Source of the DNA: Planctomycetota bacterium
GTDB lineage: Bacteria; Planctomycetota; J058
Assembly (NCBI GenBank): GCA_023954375.1
Contig: JAMLIC010000035.1
Coordinates: 1 to 64,000 of the forward strand
Length of the DNA: 64,000 nt
Reading direction: 5' to 3'
The position numbers were made by a program, and so were the translations under genes. Of this stretch, positions 1-14,244 are shown piece after piece (within the stretch, counting starts at the first letter, position 1; each line of letters starts with the position of its first letter). Below the pieces are notes generated by a model. It saw nothing but the letters and a program-made list of their open reading frames with translations. It was not told where the DNA came from and did not search any database.

Positions 1-1413
1 CGGGCGCGCGGGGGGGGGGGGGGCGCCCCGCGGGGGCGCGCCCCCCCCCGCCAGCCGCGCGCCGTGGAGCGCGAGGACCAGGGCGGCGAGCCCGAGCGCC
101 CCGCCGAGCGCGCTGATGACGCGAGGGTCGGCCGGTGCCGGTCCCGATCGCGGGGCGGCGCGGGGGGCGTCCCCGACGGCCACCCCGGCGAGGCCGGCGA
201 AGGTCCACAGGAGCGGGACCACCTGCAGGGGGAACTCGACGACGCTCGCCGTCGCAGCGCCCGCCGCGGCGGCCGCGCAGGCGGCCACCAGCGACCGGCG
301 CCGCCCCCCCTCGGGGAGCCGCGAGAGCCCGCGGCGGACGGCGAGGACCCAGGCGGCGCCGGCGCCGAGCGCCAGCGCGCCGCCGACGAGGCCGCAGTCG
401 GCCAGCAGGTTGATGTAGTCGTTGTGGGTGAAGTCGAGCAGCCGCGGGTCGGCGAGGAGCTCGGGCGTCAGGGCGGCGTGCGAGCGCAGGCCGGCGCCGA
501 GCAGGGGGAAGCGGAGGAAGAGCTGCCAGCCGATCGCCCACCAGGCGAGGCGGTCCGTCTCGTCCCCCGCGAGCAGGCGGTCGAAGCGGCCGAGCGTGAC
601 GTCGGCGCCCGCGACGAGGAGGAGCCCCAGCCCCAGCGCGAGGGCCAGCGCGCCCCGACGTCCGCGAGCGCCGCCCGAGAGCGCCACGAACACGCCGATG
701 GCGACCGCGGCGGCGGCGGCCCCGCTCCGCGAGCGCGAGGCGACGAGGCCCAGCCCCAGGACCGCCGCCGCGGCGAGCGGCAGCCCGCGCCGCCAGCCCG
801 CGGGCTGGACGCGCTGTCCGACGCCGCCGAGCGACAGCGCGACGGGCAGGAGCATGGCGAGCAGGGCGGCGAGGTTGTTCGGGGAGACGAACGTCCCGCG
901 CGCGCGCGCCGCCGCCCCGACCTGCGGGAGGGCGACGACGACCTGCAGGACGGCGCCGGCGACGAGGAGCCCGCAGAGGAGGCGCGGCGGGCCGGCGCGG
1001 GCGGCCAGGAGGGCGACGACCGCCGCGCCGGCCCAGGCGAGGCCGCCCACCCGCGTCAGATGCGGGTCGAGCGAGAGGCAGGTCGGGCCCGCGCCGTCGA
1101 GCAGGAACGGGCGCCGGGCCTCGACGGTCGCCGGCGAGAGCCAGCCGAGCGCGCCGCCCAGGGGCAGGACCTGGAAGGCCGCCAGGCCGATCAGGAGCGC
1201 GACGGCGATGGCGAGCCAGCGCGTCGGCCCGTCGAGCCGCGCCTGGGCGCGCGGGCGCAGGGCGGCGAGGCCCAGGGCCAGCGCCAGCGCGACCGTCAGG
1301 GCGCCGAACCAGACCGGCCAGCGGGGGGAGTCGTCGAGCCAGGGCGCGAGCGCGACGACGCCCGCGGCCACCCACCAGCCGGCGGAGCCGCGCCGCGCGG
1401 CGGGCTGGAGCAT
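1..1413 (-). CDS. O-antigen ligase / polysaccharide polymerase-like membrane protein (partial)
   Basis: Translating the minus strand from the ATG at 1413 gives an uninterrupted reading frame that runs off the window start, so the C-terminus is missing. The protein is a chain of hydrophobic segments. It carries two hallmarks of the Wzy_C/WaaL family: GTFVSPNNLAALLAMLLP in the middle and FTHNDYINLLADCGLVGG near the later periplasmic loop. Members of this family join or polymerise polysaccharide repeat units at the outer face of the inner membrane. The adjacent divergent wza/wzc-like pair supports a role in exopolysaccharide assembly. An in-frame ATG at 1455 is also possible, but a TATCAT -10-like hexamer overlaps it (1454-1459) and CAGGGG lies just ahead of 1413, so I prefer 1413. 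Family assignment is firm; ligase versus polymerase is open. Confidence 0.85.
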   Translation of the reverse strand, partial: MLQPAARRGSAGWWVAAGVVALAPWLDDSPRWPVWFGALTVALALALGLAALRPRAQARLDGPTRWLAIAVALLIGLAAFQVLPLGGALGWLSPATVEARRPFLLDGAGPTCLSLDPHLTRVGGLAWAGAAVVALLAARAGPPRLLCGLLVAGAVLQVVVALPQVGAAARARGTFVSPNNLAALLAMLLPVALSLGGVGQRVQPAGWRRGLPLAAAAVLGLGLVASRSRSGAAAAAVAIGVFVALSGGARGRRGALALALGLGLLLVAGADVTLGRFDRLLAGDETDRLAWWAIGWQLFLRFPLLGAGLRSHAALTPELLADPRLLDFTHNDYINLLADCGLVGGALALGAGAAWVLAVRRGLSRLPEGGRRRSLVAACAAAAAGAATASVVEFPLQVVPLLWTFAGLAGVAVGDAPRAAPRSGPAPADPRVISALGGALGLAALVLALHGARLAGGGAPPRGAPPPPARP

Positions 1414-1492
1414 GGCGACCCCTGCGGCGAGGGATACAGGTCGCCGCGGCGCCATGATAGGAGTAGGCCATGCGCGCCGCCAGCAACGCCGC

Positions 1493-1673
1493 TCCGAGGT
1501 CGAGAGGAGGTCGCTGCGCGACTCCTCTCGACCTCGGACCTGCGATGAGTGATGCGCTCGCGAGGGGCGGGCGATCGGAGCAAGTCCCGGACTGGCACGA
1601 GCTGGCCCGTTCCGCCCGTCCCCATCGCTCGCTTGGGCGGGTCCAGCACGTGCGGCGGAAGGAGCTGCTCTCC
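1493..1673 (+). repeat. Dispersed structured repeat element, copy 1
   Basis: About 180 bp nearly identical to the reverse complement of 37085-37264. It starts with a perfect 17-bp inverted repeat (1493-1509 with 1522-1538) around a 12-nt loop containing TCGCTGCGCGA. A highly conserved stretch follows, containing ACCTGCGATGAGTGATGCG and CAAGTCCCGGACTGGCACGA, and the element ends near a short hairpin at about 1660-1673. Stem bases differ from copy 2 in a compensatory way while the loop is unchanged. The predicted GTG start of the next gene lies inside the 3' end of the element. It could be a structured RNA, a REP-like element or a non-autonomous mobile repeat. Confidence 0.8.
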
Positions 1674-2903
1674 TGCTCGCTGTGGCTGCTCCTGATCGTC
1701 GCGGGCTGCCGGACGGCGGCGCCGCTCCCGCCGGCCGGCGCGTGGGCCGCCGAGCCCGCGGACCCCTACTGGGAGCAGGACGACGCCTTCCTCCAGGCGC
1801 GGGCGGTCGCCACGGGCGGCGCCCCGTCCGCCACCCCCGCGCTGGACGCGCTCGCCGCGCTGGCCGCCGCGACGACGCCGGAGCTGACCCTCCGCGACCT
1901 GCTCGAGCCGCTCGCGCGGGCGGCGCCGCCGGCGCGGCTGCGCCCGGGGGACCTGCTCGCGCTCGAGGTCTACGGCCGTCCGGAGCTCGGCGGCGAGCGG
2001 CGTGTGGGGCCCGACGGCAGGATCCCGCTGTTCGCCTCCGGGCCCCTCGAGGTCGGCGGCCTGACCGAGGCCGAGGCCTCCCGGGCGGTCGCGGAGGTCC
2101 TCCGCGGCGTGGCGCGCATGCCGCAGGTGCAGGTCCGCGTGCTCGAGCCCGCGCCGGCGGCGGTCCGCGTCGTCGGCCGCGTGGGAGGCAGCGGCGGCAG
2201 CGCGCCCCTGCCGCCCGAGCGCGCGCTCGACGTCCTCGACCTGCTCGCGCTCTCGGGCGGCCTCCTCGACGACGCCGACGCCGACCGCCTGACGCTCCTG
2301 CGCGAGGACGACGGCCGGTCCTGCGGGTACCACTTCACCTACGACGAGCTGCTCGCGGCTCGCCCGGCGGGCTTCACCGCGCCGCTCCGGCCCGACGACG
2401 TGCTGGTCGTCCCCCGGCTCCCCGAGGTGCACGTGTTCGGGCAGGTCGGGCGCCAGGGCGCGTTCCCCCTGCGGCCGGCGGCCACGATCGGCTCGCTCCT
2501 GGTGCAGGCGGGCGGGCTCACCCCCGGCGCCAGCGCCCGCGACGTGCGGGTGCTGCGCGGCGGGGCCGCCGACGCGCCCGCGGCGCTCGACCAGGCGCTC
2601 GCGGCGGGCGACGTCGTCTTCGTGCCGCAGCGCCGGCGGGTGTTCCTCGTCGGCCGCGGCCTGAACACGAGCGGCCCGCTGGACCTGCCCGGCACGGGGC
2701 TCACGGTGGTGCAGGCCCTCGCCGCGGCCGGCTGGGTGACCAAGCGCGCCGACCTCGATGGGGTCGAGGTCCTGCGCTACCTCCGCGGCCAGGCGACGCG
2801 CTTCGCCGTGCCCCTGCGGGAGATCCTCGACGGCGACCGGCGGGACGCCGACTACCCGCTGCAGCCCGGCGACGTGCTCCACGTGCCGGAGGGCGCGTGG
2901 TGA
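1650..2903 (+). CDS. Wza-like polysaccharide export lipoprotein (Poly_export/SLBB)
   Basis: A 417-residue protein starting at GTG 1650. This start gives a classic lipoprotein signal: RRK n-region, hydrophobic core and lipobox IVAGC. An upstream ATG at 1470 has a good Shine-Dalgarno but would translate the dispersed repeat and bury the signal peptide, so I reject it. Residues about 96-175 match the polysaccharide-export domain (LRPGDLLALEVYG, then a PDGRIPLF segment). Two SLBB-like segments follow, one beginning VHVFGQVGRQGAFPL at about residue 260. Known family members form the outer-membrane export channel for capsule or exopolysaccharide. The stop overlaps the next gene's start in GTGA, so it is translationally coupled to the Wzc-like kinase. 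Confidence 0.88.
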   Translation: MRRKELLSCSLWLLLIVAGCRTAAPLPPAGAWAAEPADPYWEQDDAFLQARAVATGGAPSATPALDALAALAAATTPELTLRDLLEPLARAAPPARLRPGDLLALEVYGRPELGGERRVGPDGRIPLFASGPLEVGGLTEAEASRAVAEVLRGVARMPQVQVRVLEPAPAAVRVVGRVGGSGGSAPLPPERALDVLDLLALSGGLLDDADADRLTLLREDDGRSCGYHFTYDELLAARPAGFTAPLRPDDVLVVPRLPEVHVFGQVGRQGAFPLRPAATIGSLLVQAGGLTPGASARDVRVLRGGAADAPAALDQALAAGDVVFVPQRRRVFLVGRGLNTSGPLDLPGTGLTVVQALAAAGWVTKRADLDGVEVLRYLRGQATRFAVPLREILDGDRRDADYPLQPGDVLHVPEGAW

Positions 2904-4996
2904 CGGCGCAGGCCGACGAGGGCGAGCTGCGCGCGGCCTGGCGGCTCCTGCGCCGGGTCGGCGGCGCGCTCCGGCGCCGGTGGCCGACCGCGCTGGCGAT
3001 CGCGGGGCTGGTCGCGGTCGCGGTCGCGCTCCGGCTGGCGCTCCGGCCCGACCGCTACGAGGCGCGGGGCCTGCTCCAGGTGGGGCTCAACCTCGACCTC
3101 GACGCCGGCGAGGACTTCCGCTTCGCCGGGACGGCCGCCCGCGTCTTCTACAGCCAGGTCGAGCTGCTCAGCAGCGAGCGGGTCCTCGCGGAGGCGGCGC
3201 AGGTGGTCGCGGGCGGGCCGATCCCGCCCGGCCGCGCGCGGGACGAGGCGCTCGAGGAGTTCCTCGAGCACGTCAAGGTGCGCCCCCTGCGCAACACCTT
3301 CCTGGTCGCGGTCGAGGCCTGGGACCGCGACCCCAGGCGGGCGTCGGCGCGGGTCAACGCGCTGTTCGACGTCTACGTGAGGAGCTCGAACGAGTTCCTG
3401 GGCGAGCGCTATCGGGTCCAGAACGACCTCGCCCGGCGCCGCGAGCGCGACGCGCTCGAGGCGCTGCGCGTCGCGGACGCCCGGCGCGAGGCGTTCCTCG
3501 CCAGGTGGGGCGAGGTGTCGTTCGAGGCGCGCGGGCGCGCGCTCGCCGTCCGCTCGGGCGAGCTCGAGGCGCGGGCCGCGCGCGTCGACGTGGAGCTGGC
3601 CACGATCGCGGCCGAGACGAGCCTGGTGGCGCCCAACCTCGACCCCGGGGACCGCGCCGAGCCCGAGGTGATGCTCGGCCGGCTGGGCTTCCTCCTCAAG
3701 GCCAAGGAGCTCCTCGACCCGCTCCACGAGGTGCGCGGGCGGCTCGCCCGCGCCGAGGCGGAGCTCGAGCCGGAGCACCCGGCGGTGCGCCTCGTGCACG
3801 AGCAGCTCCGCGCGCAGGTCGAGGCGCTGCGGGCGTCGCTGCGGACGCTCAGCGAGGGCCGGCGCGAGGAGCTGCGCCACCGCGCGGCGATGCTCGGGGC
3901 GGAGCAGGCCGAGGTCGTGCGGCTGCTCGCGGAGCTCGAGCGCGAGCGCTTCCGGTTGACCGAGCTCCAGGCCGACCACGAGCGCCTCCTGCGCGAGGTG
4001 GCCTATTACGAGCGCGAGCTGGAGGCGACGCGGGCGAGCCAGTGGCGGGCCGAGGGGCGCTCGCAGGTCCAGCTCGCCGCCGCGGTGCTCGCGCCGGCCG
4101 AGGTCCCCGACGCCCCGTCGTCGCCGTTCAAGCCCCTCGTCGTGGCCCTGATCGCCCTGGGCGCCCTGGCCCTGGGGGGCGTGTCGGTGATCGTGTGGGA
4201 CCAGGTCGACGACACGCTCCGCCCCGACGACGACCTCGCCGGGCAGCACGCGCTCGAGGTCCTGGCGCGGATCCCCGCCCACGACGCGTGGCAGGACGAG
4301 CGCGCCCTCGTGCTCGCGGTGGCCACGGACGCGCAGGCCACCGCCACCGGCGAGGCGTTCCGCCTGCTCCGGACCAACGCGCTCCACGCGCTCGCCGGTC
4401 GGGAGCGCCCGGTGCTCCTGATCACGAGCGCCGTCCCCGGCGAGGGCAAGACCCTGTGCGCGGTCCAGCTCGCGACCGTGCTGGCCCGAACGGACGGCCC
4501 GGTCCTCCTGATCGAGGGCGACCTCCGCCGGCCGCGGCTCTCGGCGCTCCTGGGGGTCGAGGCGCCGCGCGGGCTGAGCCAGGTCCTCCTCGGCGGCTGC
4601 GCGCTGGTCGACGCGATCGTGCCCAGCGGCCACGATGGCCTGAGCCTGCTCCCGGCGGGTCCCGCCGCGGCGTCGAGCCCGGGCGACCTCCTGACCGCCG
4701 GCGCGCTGTCGCGCCTCCTCGCCGAGGCCCGGGCCGGGTTCCGGGCCGTCGTCATCGACAGCCCGCCGGTCCTCGGGCTGGCCGACACCAGCCTCCTCGC
4801 CCCGCACGTCGATGGCGTGCTCCTGGTCGTGCGGCTCGCCGTGGCGCGGCGACGCGAGGTGGAGGCCAGCCTGGCGCAGCTGCGCGCCGTGGGCGCACGG
4901 CCCACCGGACTGGTCGTGAACGGGCACCAGGCCGCGCCGCCCTACGAGGCCTACGGCGCCCGGCGGGCGCCGGCGGAGGAGGACGCGGGCGCGTAG
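2900..4996 (+). CDS. Wzc-like polysaccharide co-polymerase / tyrosine autokinase
   Basis: A 698-residue protein starting at GTG 2900 (GTG 2897 also possible), overlapping the wza-like stop by 4 nt. N-terminal Wzz-type layout: first membrane helix at about residues 25-45, a long periplasmic coiled-coil-rich region, and a second helix at about 410-435 (FKPLVVALIALGALALGG). A cytoplasmic BY-kinase domain follows, with Walker A GEGKT near residue 513, GDLRRPRLS (Walker A' type) about 30 residues later, and Walker B VVIDSPP near 617. Such proteins set polymer length and autophosphorylate on a C-terminal Tyr cluster. Here the tail has only YEAYGA, two tyrosines, so phosphoregulation may be reduced. 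Kinase activity is inferred from motifs. Confidence 0.87.
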   Translation: MTAQADEGELRAAWRLLRRVGGALRRRWPTALAIAGLVAVAVALRLALRPDRYEARGLLQVGLNLDLDAGEDFRFAGTAARVFYSQVELLSSERVLAEAAQVVAGGPIPPGRARDEALEEFLEHVKVRPLRNTFLVAVEAWDRDPRRASARVNALFDVYVRSSNEFLGERYRVQNDLARRRERDALEALRVADARREAFLARWGEVSFEARGRALAVRSGELEARAARVDVELATIAAETSLVAPNLDPGDRAEPEVMLGRLGFLLKAKELLDPLHEVRGRLARAEAELEPEHPAVRLVHEQLRAQVEALRASLRTLSEGRREELRHRAAMLGAEQAEVVRLLAELERERFRLTELQADHERLLREVAYYERELEATRASQWRAEGRSQVQLAAAVLAPAEVPDAPSSPFKPLVVALIALGALALGGVSVIVWDQVDDTLRPDDDLAGQHALEVLARIPAHDAWQDERALVLAVATDAQATATGEAFRLLRTNALHALAGRERPVLLITSAVPGEGKTLCAVQLATVLARTDGPVLLIEGDLRRPRLSALLGVEAPRGLSQVLLGGCALVDAIVPSGHDGLSLLPAGPAAASSPGDLLTAGALSRLLAEARAGFRAVVIDSPPVLGLADTSLLAPHVDGVLLVVRLAVARRREVEASLAQLRAVGARPTGLVVNGHQAAPPYEAYGARRAPAEEDAGA

Positions 4997-5076
4997 CGGG
5001 GTGAGTCGGAGCGACGGAAGGGGCGATCGCCTGGTGTCCGGCTGACCGGGTGTCTAGACTATGCGCGGGGAGCGCC

Positions 5077-6660
<1,584 letters not shown>

Positions 6661-6666
6661 CGGCGG

Positions 6667-10314
<3,648 letters not shown>

Positions 10315-10419
10315 AGCTCCCCCCACCGTCGGCTCCCCCCACCGTCGACGTGCGCGCTGCTCGCTGCGCACCCTCACCATAGCCACACGGCGCGCGGCGC
10401 ACCCGCGCCGACGGTCGGG

Positions 10420-11337
10420 TCAGCGCCGGTCGAGCCTCGCCGCGAGCTCGCGCGCCAGCCACTCCGTGAACACCTCCGCGCCGGCCGGTGAGAGGTGCAC
10501 GTCGTCCTCGAAGTGCGCCTCGCCCGGCACGAGGTCGGGCGGTCGGCGCCCGTCGAGGATCGTCGCGCCCTCGAGGCCGTCGCGCGCCGCGGCGGGGACG
10601 TCGTAGTCCGCCCGCGTCGGCATCGCCACGGCGAACACGACGACCCCTTCCCGCGCGAGCAGCGCGAGCAGCCGGCGCAGCCGTCGGTCGCCGCCGCGCA
10701 TGGCCGTCGGGGCGCCCTGCGCGGCGAGGCGCGGCCTGACGCGCCGGTAGGCGGGGACGACCGCGTCGAGGCAGCGCGTCCGGACGCGGTCGGCGTTCCG
10801 CACGAGGGCCGAGGCCCGGGCGAGGACGAGGTGGGTCGTCTGCTCGATCGAGAGCGCCTCCTCCGCCGCGAGCGCGGCGACGTCGCCGAACCGGACGTGC
10901 CGGGCGAGCCGCTGGGTGGGGACCGGGTTGGCGTCGCCGAGCTGGCCGGGGGTGAAGCCGAGGACCACCGCGTCAGGCCGGGCGCGGGCGTCGACGAGCA
11001 AGCGCTCGAGCGCCCAGCGCCACTGGAGCACGTCGGACCCGTCCATGACGACCGTCGCGGCGGCGCAGGGCTCGCCGCGCGCAGCGGCGAGGCGCGCCGC
11101 CAGGTCGGGCGCGAGGGCGCATCGCAGCATCGAGTTCCCGACGAGCAGCACCCGCGGCGCCGGAGCGTCGCCCAGGGCGTGGACCCGCGCCGGCGCGTCG
11201 ATGATGTGCCGCACGTCGGCGCTGAGCGTCCCCTCGAGCAGGCCGATCGCGGCCTCACCGAGCAGGAGCGACGCGATCACGGCGACGAGCACGCGGCGGT
11301 CGAGGCGCGCGTCAGAACCGGAAGTAGTAGAAGACAC
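10420..11337 (-). CDS. SGNH-hydrolase-like protein, partner of MBOAT acyltransferase
   Basis: A 305-residue protein from GTG 11337, overlapping the end of the MBOAT gene by 26 bp. The N-terminus has one hydrophobic helix (VLVAVIASLLLGEAAIGLL), probably a membrane anchor with the rest periplasmic. GNSM near residue 67 fits SGNH block I, with Ser as nucleophile. DDVHLSPAGAEVFTEW near the C-terminus fits block V, carrying the Asp/His pair. AlgJ/AlgX/DltD-type proteins with this fold work with MBOAT channels to place acetyl or other acyl groups on exopolysaccharides. Overlap with the MBOAT gene supports that role. The start is uncertain because no strong ribosome site is visible. Confidence 0.75.
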   Translation of the reverse strand: MSSTTSGSDARLDRRVLVAVIASLLLGEAAIGLLEGTLSADVRHIIDAPARVHALGDAPAPRVLLVGNSMLRCALAPDLAARLAAARGEPCAAATVVMDGSDVLQWRWALERLLVDARARPDAVVLGFTPGQLGDANPVPTQRLARHVRFGDVAALAAEEALSIEQTTHLVLARASALVRNADRVRTRCLDAVVPAYRRVRPRLAAQGAPTAMRGGDRRLRRLLALLAREGVVVFAVAMPTRADYDVPAAARDGLEGATILDGRRPPDLVPGEAHFEDDVHLSPAGAEVFTEWLARELAARLDRR

Positions 11338-12727
11338 TCTTCGCCCCCGGGTGGAACAGGACGAGCATCCACACCATGTAGCCCTGGACGGCCGCGCGCG
11401 CCGGCCACGGGGCCGAGAGCAGCGCGTACAGGTCGCCGCGCCGCTCGAGCCACGCCTCGAACAGGAGGAGCGGCGCCGAGTAGAAGACCACCATCGCCAG
11501 CCCGGCGGCAGCGAGGTCGGTCATGACCGGTCGATCGACGAGCGCCACGGCGAGCTGGACGCTGTGGCTGACGCTCTCGGCGCGGAAGAACAGCGCGCTC
11601 ACGACGAACAGGTGGAAGGTCAACGCCACGCGCCAGGCGTCGCCGAGCGCCCAGGGCAGCTCGCCGCCGGGCCGGGCCGCGCCGCGCAGGAGCGCGCGCG
11701 CCGCGAGCAACGCGCCGTGGAAGGTCCCCCAGGCGACGTACGTCCACGCGGCGCCGTGCCACAGCCCGCAGAGCGCGAAGGTCACGAGCGCGTTCCTCGC
11801 GGTCCGGACGGCCCCGCCCTGGCCGCCGCCCAGGGGCACGAACACGTAGTCGCGCAGCCAGGTGCTCAGGCTCACGTGCCAGCGGCGCCAGAGGTCGCCC
11901 AGGTCCCTGGCGAAGAACGGGTGGCGGAAGTTGTCGGTCAGGTGGAACCCCAGCCAGCGCGCCACCCCCTGCGCGATGGACGAGTAGCCGCTGAAGTCGC
12001 CGTAGATCTGCAGCGCGAACGCGTAGGCCCCCATGGCCACCTCGGGCCCCGTGCGCGCCGCCGCGTCACCCGTGAACACGGCCTCGACGAGGGGGGCGAG
12101 GCTGTCGGCGAGCACGACCTTCTTGAACAGGCCGACGAGGACCAGGTAGGTCCCCGCCCTGACGTCCTCGACGCCCGGCGACCGCGGCCGGGAGATCTGG
12201 CCGATCAGCCGGCCGGCGCGCTCGATCGGGCCCGCGACGAGCTGGGGGAAGAAGGCGACGAACAGCGCGAAGTCGAGCCGGTCGGCGCACGCCGGCGTCC
12301 GCCGCCGGTACACGTCGATCGTGTAGCTCATCGTCTGGAAGGTGTAGAACGAGATCCCCACGGGCAGGATCAGCTCCAGGGTGGGCGGCGCGGCGGCCAG
12401 GCCGATCGCGGCGAGCAGCCCGCCCAGCTCGCGGGCGAAGAAGTCCCAGTACTTGAAGAAGCCCAGGATCGACAGGTTCGTGCCCACGGACGCGAGCAGC
12501 AGCGCGCGCCGCCGCGCGGGCGCGTCCGTCCGCGCCAGCGCGCGGCCCACGGCGTAGTCGACGGCGGTCGAGGCCCAGATCAGCCCGAGGAAGCGCCAGT
12601 CCCAGCAGGCGTAGAACACGTAGCTGGCGGCGAGCAGCAGCGCGTTCTGGCCCCGGTGCGGCAGGCGGAAGTAGGCGAGCAGGACGGCGGCGTAGAAGTA
12701 CCAGAACAGGAAGCTGTCGAAGACCAC
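11312..12727 (-). CDS. MBOAT-family O-acyltransferase (AlgI-like)
   Basis: A 471-residue polytopic membrane protein. The start is GTG 12727, closely preceded by GGGGGGAA. It opens with MVFDSFLFWYFYAAVLLAYF and the family-typical NALLLAASYVFYACWDWRF. LPVGISFYTFQTMSYTIDVY and FFPQLVAGPIERAGRL in the middle are diagnostic of AlgI/DltB-type MBOAT proteins. The conserved active-site His lies in CGLWHGAAWTYVAWG, with a second His in FHGALL. It transfers acyl groups across the inner membrane to a periplasmic partner, here probably the overlapping SGNH gene. Placement beside wza/wzc/O-antigen ligase-like genes suggests acylation of an exported polysaccharide. Substrate is not deducible. Confidence 0.9.
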   Translation of the reverse strand: MVFDSFLFWYFYAAVLLAYFRLPHRGQNALLLAASYVFYACWDWRFLGLIWASTAVDYAVGRALARTDAPARRRALLLASVGTNLSILGFFKYWDFFARELGGLLAAIGLAAAPPTLELILPVGISFYTFQTMSYTIDVYRRRTPACADRLDFALFVAFFPQLVAGPIERAGRLIGQISRPRSPGVEDVRAGTYLVLVGLFKKVVLADSLAPLVEAVFTGDAAARTGPEVAMGAYAFALQIYGDFSGYSSIAQGVARWLGFHLTDNFRHPFFARDLGDLWRRWHVSLSTWLRDYVFVPLGGGQGGAVRTARNALVTFALCGLWHGAAWTYVAWGTFHGALLAARALLRGAARPGGELPWALGDAWRVALTFHLFVVSALFFRAESVSHSVQLAVALVDRPVMTDLAAAGLAMVVFYSAPLLLFEAWLERRGDLYALLSAPWPARAAVQGYMVWMLVLFHPGAKSVFYYFRF

Positions 12728-12789
12728 TTCCCCCCCTGCTGCCGTTCGCGCGTCGAATCAGGCGCCCGCGACGCCTCCAACCAACGACG

Positions 12790-12820
12790 CGGCCCACGAC
12801 GGGGGCGCCGTCGTGGGCCG
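12790..12820 (-). terminator. Strong hairpin, probable terminator of the BRCT-like gene
   Basis: Perfect 13-bp stem CGGCCCACGACGG / CCGTCGTGGGCCG with a 5-nt loop, 20 bp past the stop of the coiled-coil/BRCT gene when read on the minus strand. There is no U-tract. Confidence 0.7.
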
Positions 12821-12839
12821 TGCGCGTCGAGGCGACGAC

Positions 12840-14189
12840 TCAGCGCCCGAGGTACTCGAGCAGCTCGTCCTCGCGCATGAAGATCACGCCGAACTGGGTC
12901 GCCTGGCGGATCTTGTCCTGCAGGTCCGCGTCCTCGTTGGCCTCGCCGAGGACGATCACGAAGTCGGTGCGGATCGACACGTCGCGGTCGACCTTGCCGC
13001 CGAACTCCTCGATCTTCCGCTGCAGCTCCTGCAGGTTGTAGTAGCGGTTCTCGAGCTTCGTGCCCACGAAGACGAAGCTCTTCTGGTCGGCGGCATCGAA
13101 GAACGGGTTGCGGATCAGGTCGCCCTTGACGATCGGGTCGTTGGGGTCGGGGACGATCAGGCGCTCACCCGTGATCGGGTGCTGCACCTCGGCGCCCTCG
13201 ATGATCGCGCACTGGGCCATGTCCTCCTCGAGCCGGCGGACCTCGATCACGCCCTTGATCTTCTGCATGCCGCCCTTGACGAACTGGTAGACCTGGAAGC
13301 GCGTGTTCACGCGCAGGCCGTGGCGGCGGCCGAGGTCGATCCAGGCGTAGCCCAGGTTCGCGTCGGCGAACACGACCTCGCCGTCGTTGCGCGAGTTCTC
13401 GGCGAAGGTCTTGTTCTGCTTCTTCGTCAGGTCCTCGATGCGGTGCTCGAGCTGCTTGACCTGGCTGGAGAGGCGCGCCTCCTCCAGGCGGAAGTCACGC
13501 TCGAGGCGCCCGCGCTCCTTGCGGACGTTCTCGATCTCCTCGACGAGGCGCTTCTTCTCGAGGTCGGCCTTGCGCCCGAGCTCGATGTTCTCGTCGGTGA
13601 GCCGGTTCTTGTCGGCGCGCAGCTCCTCGATCTCGCGCTGCCGCGCGTTGAGGTCGCGCACCATGCCGTTGCGCAGCGACTCGAGCTGCTCCGCCGAGGT
13701 GATGCGCTCGTAGCGCAGGCGGGGGATGACGTGGATCAGCGCCGCCATCTGCTCGTAGATCTCGGAGAACAGCTCGGCGAAGTTCGTGTACTGCCGCGGG
13801 CGCTGCTTGAACTCGGTGAGCTTCTGCCAGAGCGCCTTGACCTGGGCGTCCTGGATGTTCTTCCAGTCGTCGTTGGCGGCGAACTCGAGGGCCAGGATCT
13901 CCTGGATCCGCTGGGAGGCCGGGTCGAGGATCGTCGTCTTGAAGTGGTCGTAGCGGACCTCGTCGTGCTCGCGGCCGTGGATGAGGAGGCGCGCCTCCTG
14001 CTGCTCCTTGAGGAGCCCGCGGACGCGCTCGACCTCCGCCTGGTACTTCTGCTCGGCGCCGGCGATCCGGCGCTCCGCCTCCGTGAGGTCCTGGTTCAGC
14101 TTGTAGGCGACGACCAGGATGCCCATCGACGTGAGGATCGCGAACACGAGCCCCACCAGGTACACGGTCGAACCGGTGGCCTTGGCCAT
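12840..14189 (-). CDS. Membrane-anchored coiled-coil protein with C-terminal BRCT-like domain
   Basis: A 449-residue protein. ATG 14189 is chosen because AGGAGATCTC sits directly upstream. An N-terminal membrane helix (residues about 7-30, TVYLVGLVFAILTSMGILVV) is followed by long heptad-rich helices up to about residue 270. Next comes a small beta domain (GYAWIDLGRRHGLRVNTRFQ, about 285-350). The last 85 residues (from about SFVFVGTKLENR through KIEEFGGKVDRDVSIRTDFV to a GVIFMREDELLEYL-like end) have the order and spacing of a BRCT domain. BRCT domains normally bind phosphopeptides or DNA ends, and a membrane-tethered one is unusual. It has its own sigma70-like promoter. The function is unknown. 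Confidence 0.75.
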   Translation of the reverse strand: MAKATGSTVYLVGLVFAILTSMGILVVAYKLNQDLTEAERRIAGAEQKYQAEVERVRGLLKEQQEARLLIHGREHDEVRYDHFKTTILDPASQRIQEILALEFAANDDWKNIQDAQVKALWQKLTEFKQRPRQYTNFAELFSEIYEQMAALIHVIPRLRYERITSAEQLESLRNGMVRDLNARQREIEELRADKNRLTDENIELGRKADLEKKRLVEEIENVRKERGRLERDFRLEEARLSSQVKQLEHRIEDLTKKQNKTFAENSRNDGEVVFADANLGYAWIDLGRRHGLRVNTRFQVYQFVKGGMQKIKGVIEVRRLEEDMAQCAIIEGAEVQHPITGERLIVPDPNDPIVKGDLIRNPFFDAADQKSFVFVGTKLENRYYNLQELQRKIEEFGGKVDRDVSIRTDFVIVLGEANEDADLQDKIRQATQFGVIFMREDELLEYLGR

Positions 14190-14244
14190 GAGATCTCCTG
14201 CGATGCGTCGGTCCGGCGCGCTCCGGTGCGGCGACGCGGGGCGC

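Noticed and set aside
64..1548. Long plus-strand ORF rich in Glu/Arg/Gly
   Set aside because: It is antisense to the O-antigen ligase-like gene, whose minus-strand translation has membrane helices and family motifs. The ORF has no domain and reflects high GC.
1470..1649. N-terminal extension of the wza-like protein from ATG 1470
   Set aside because: Although AGGAG precedes this ATG, the extension would translate the dispersed hairpin element, which also exists elsewhere without the gene, and would bury the lipoprotein signal.
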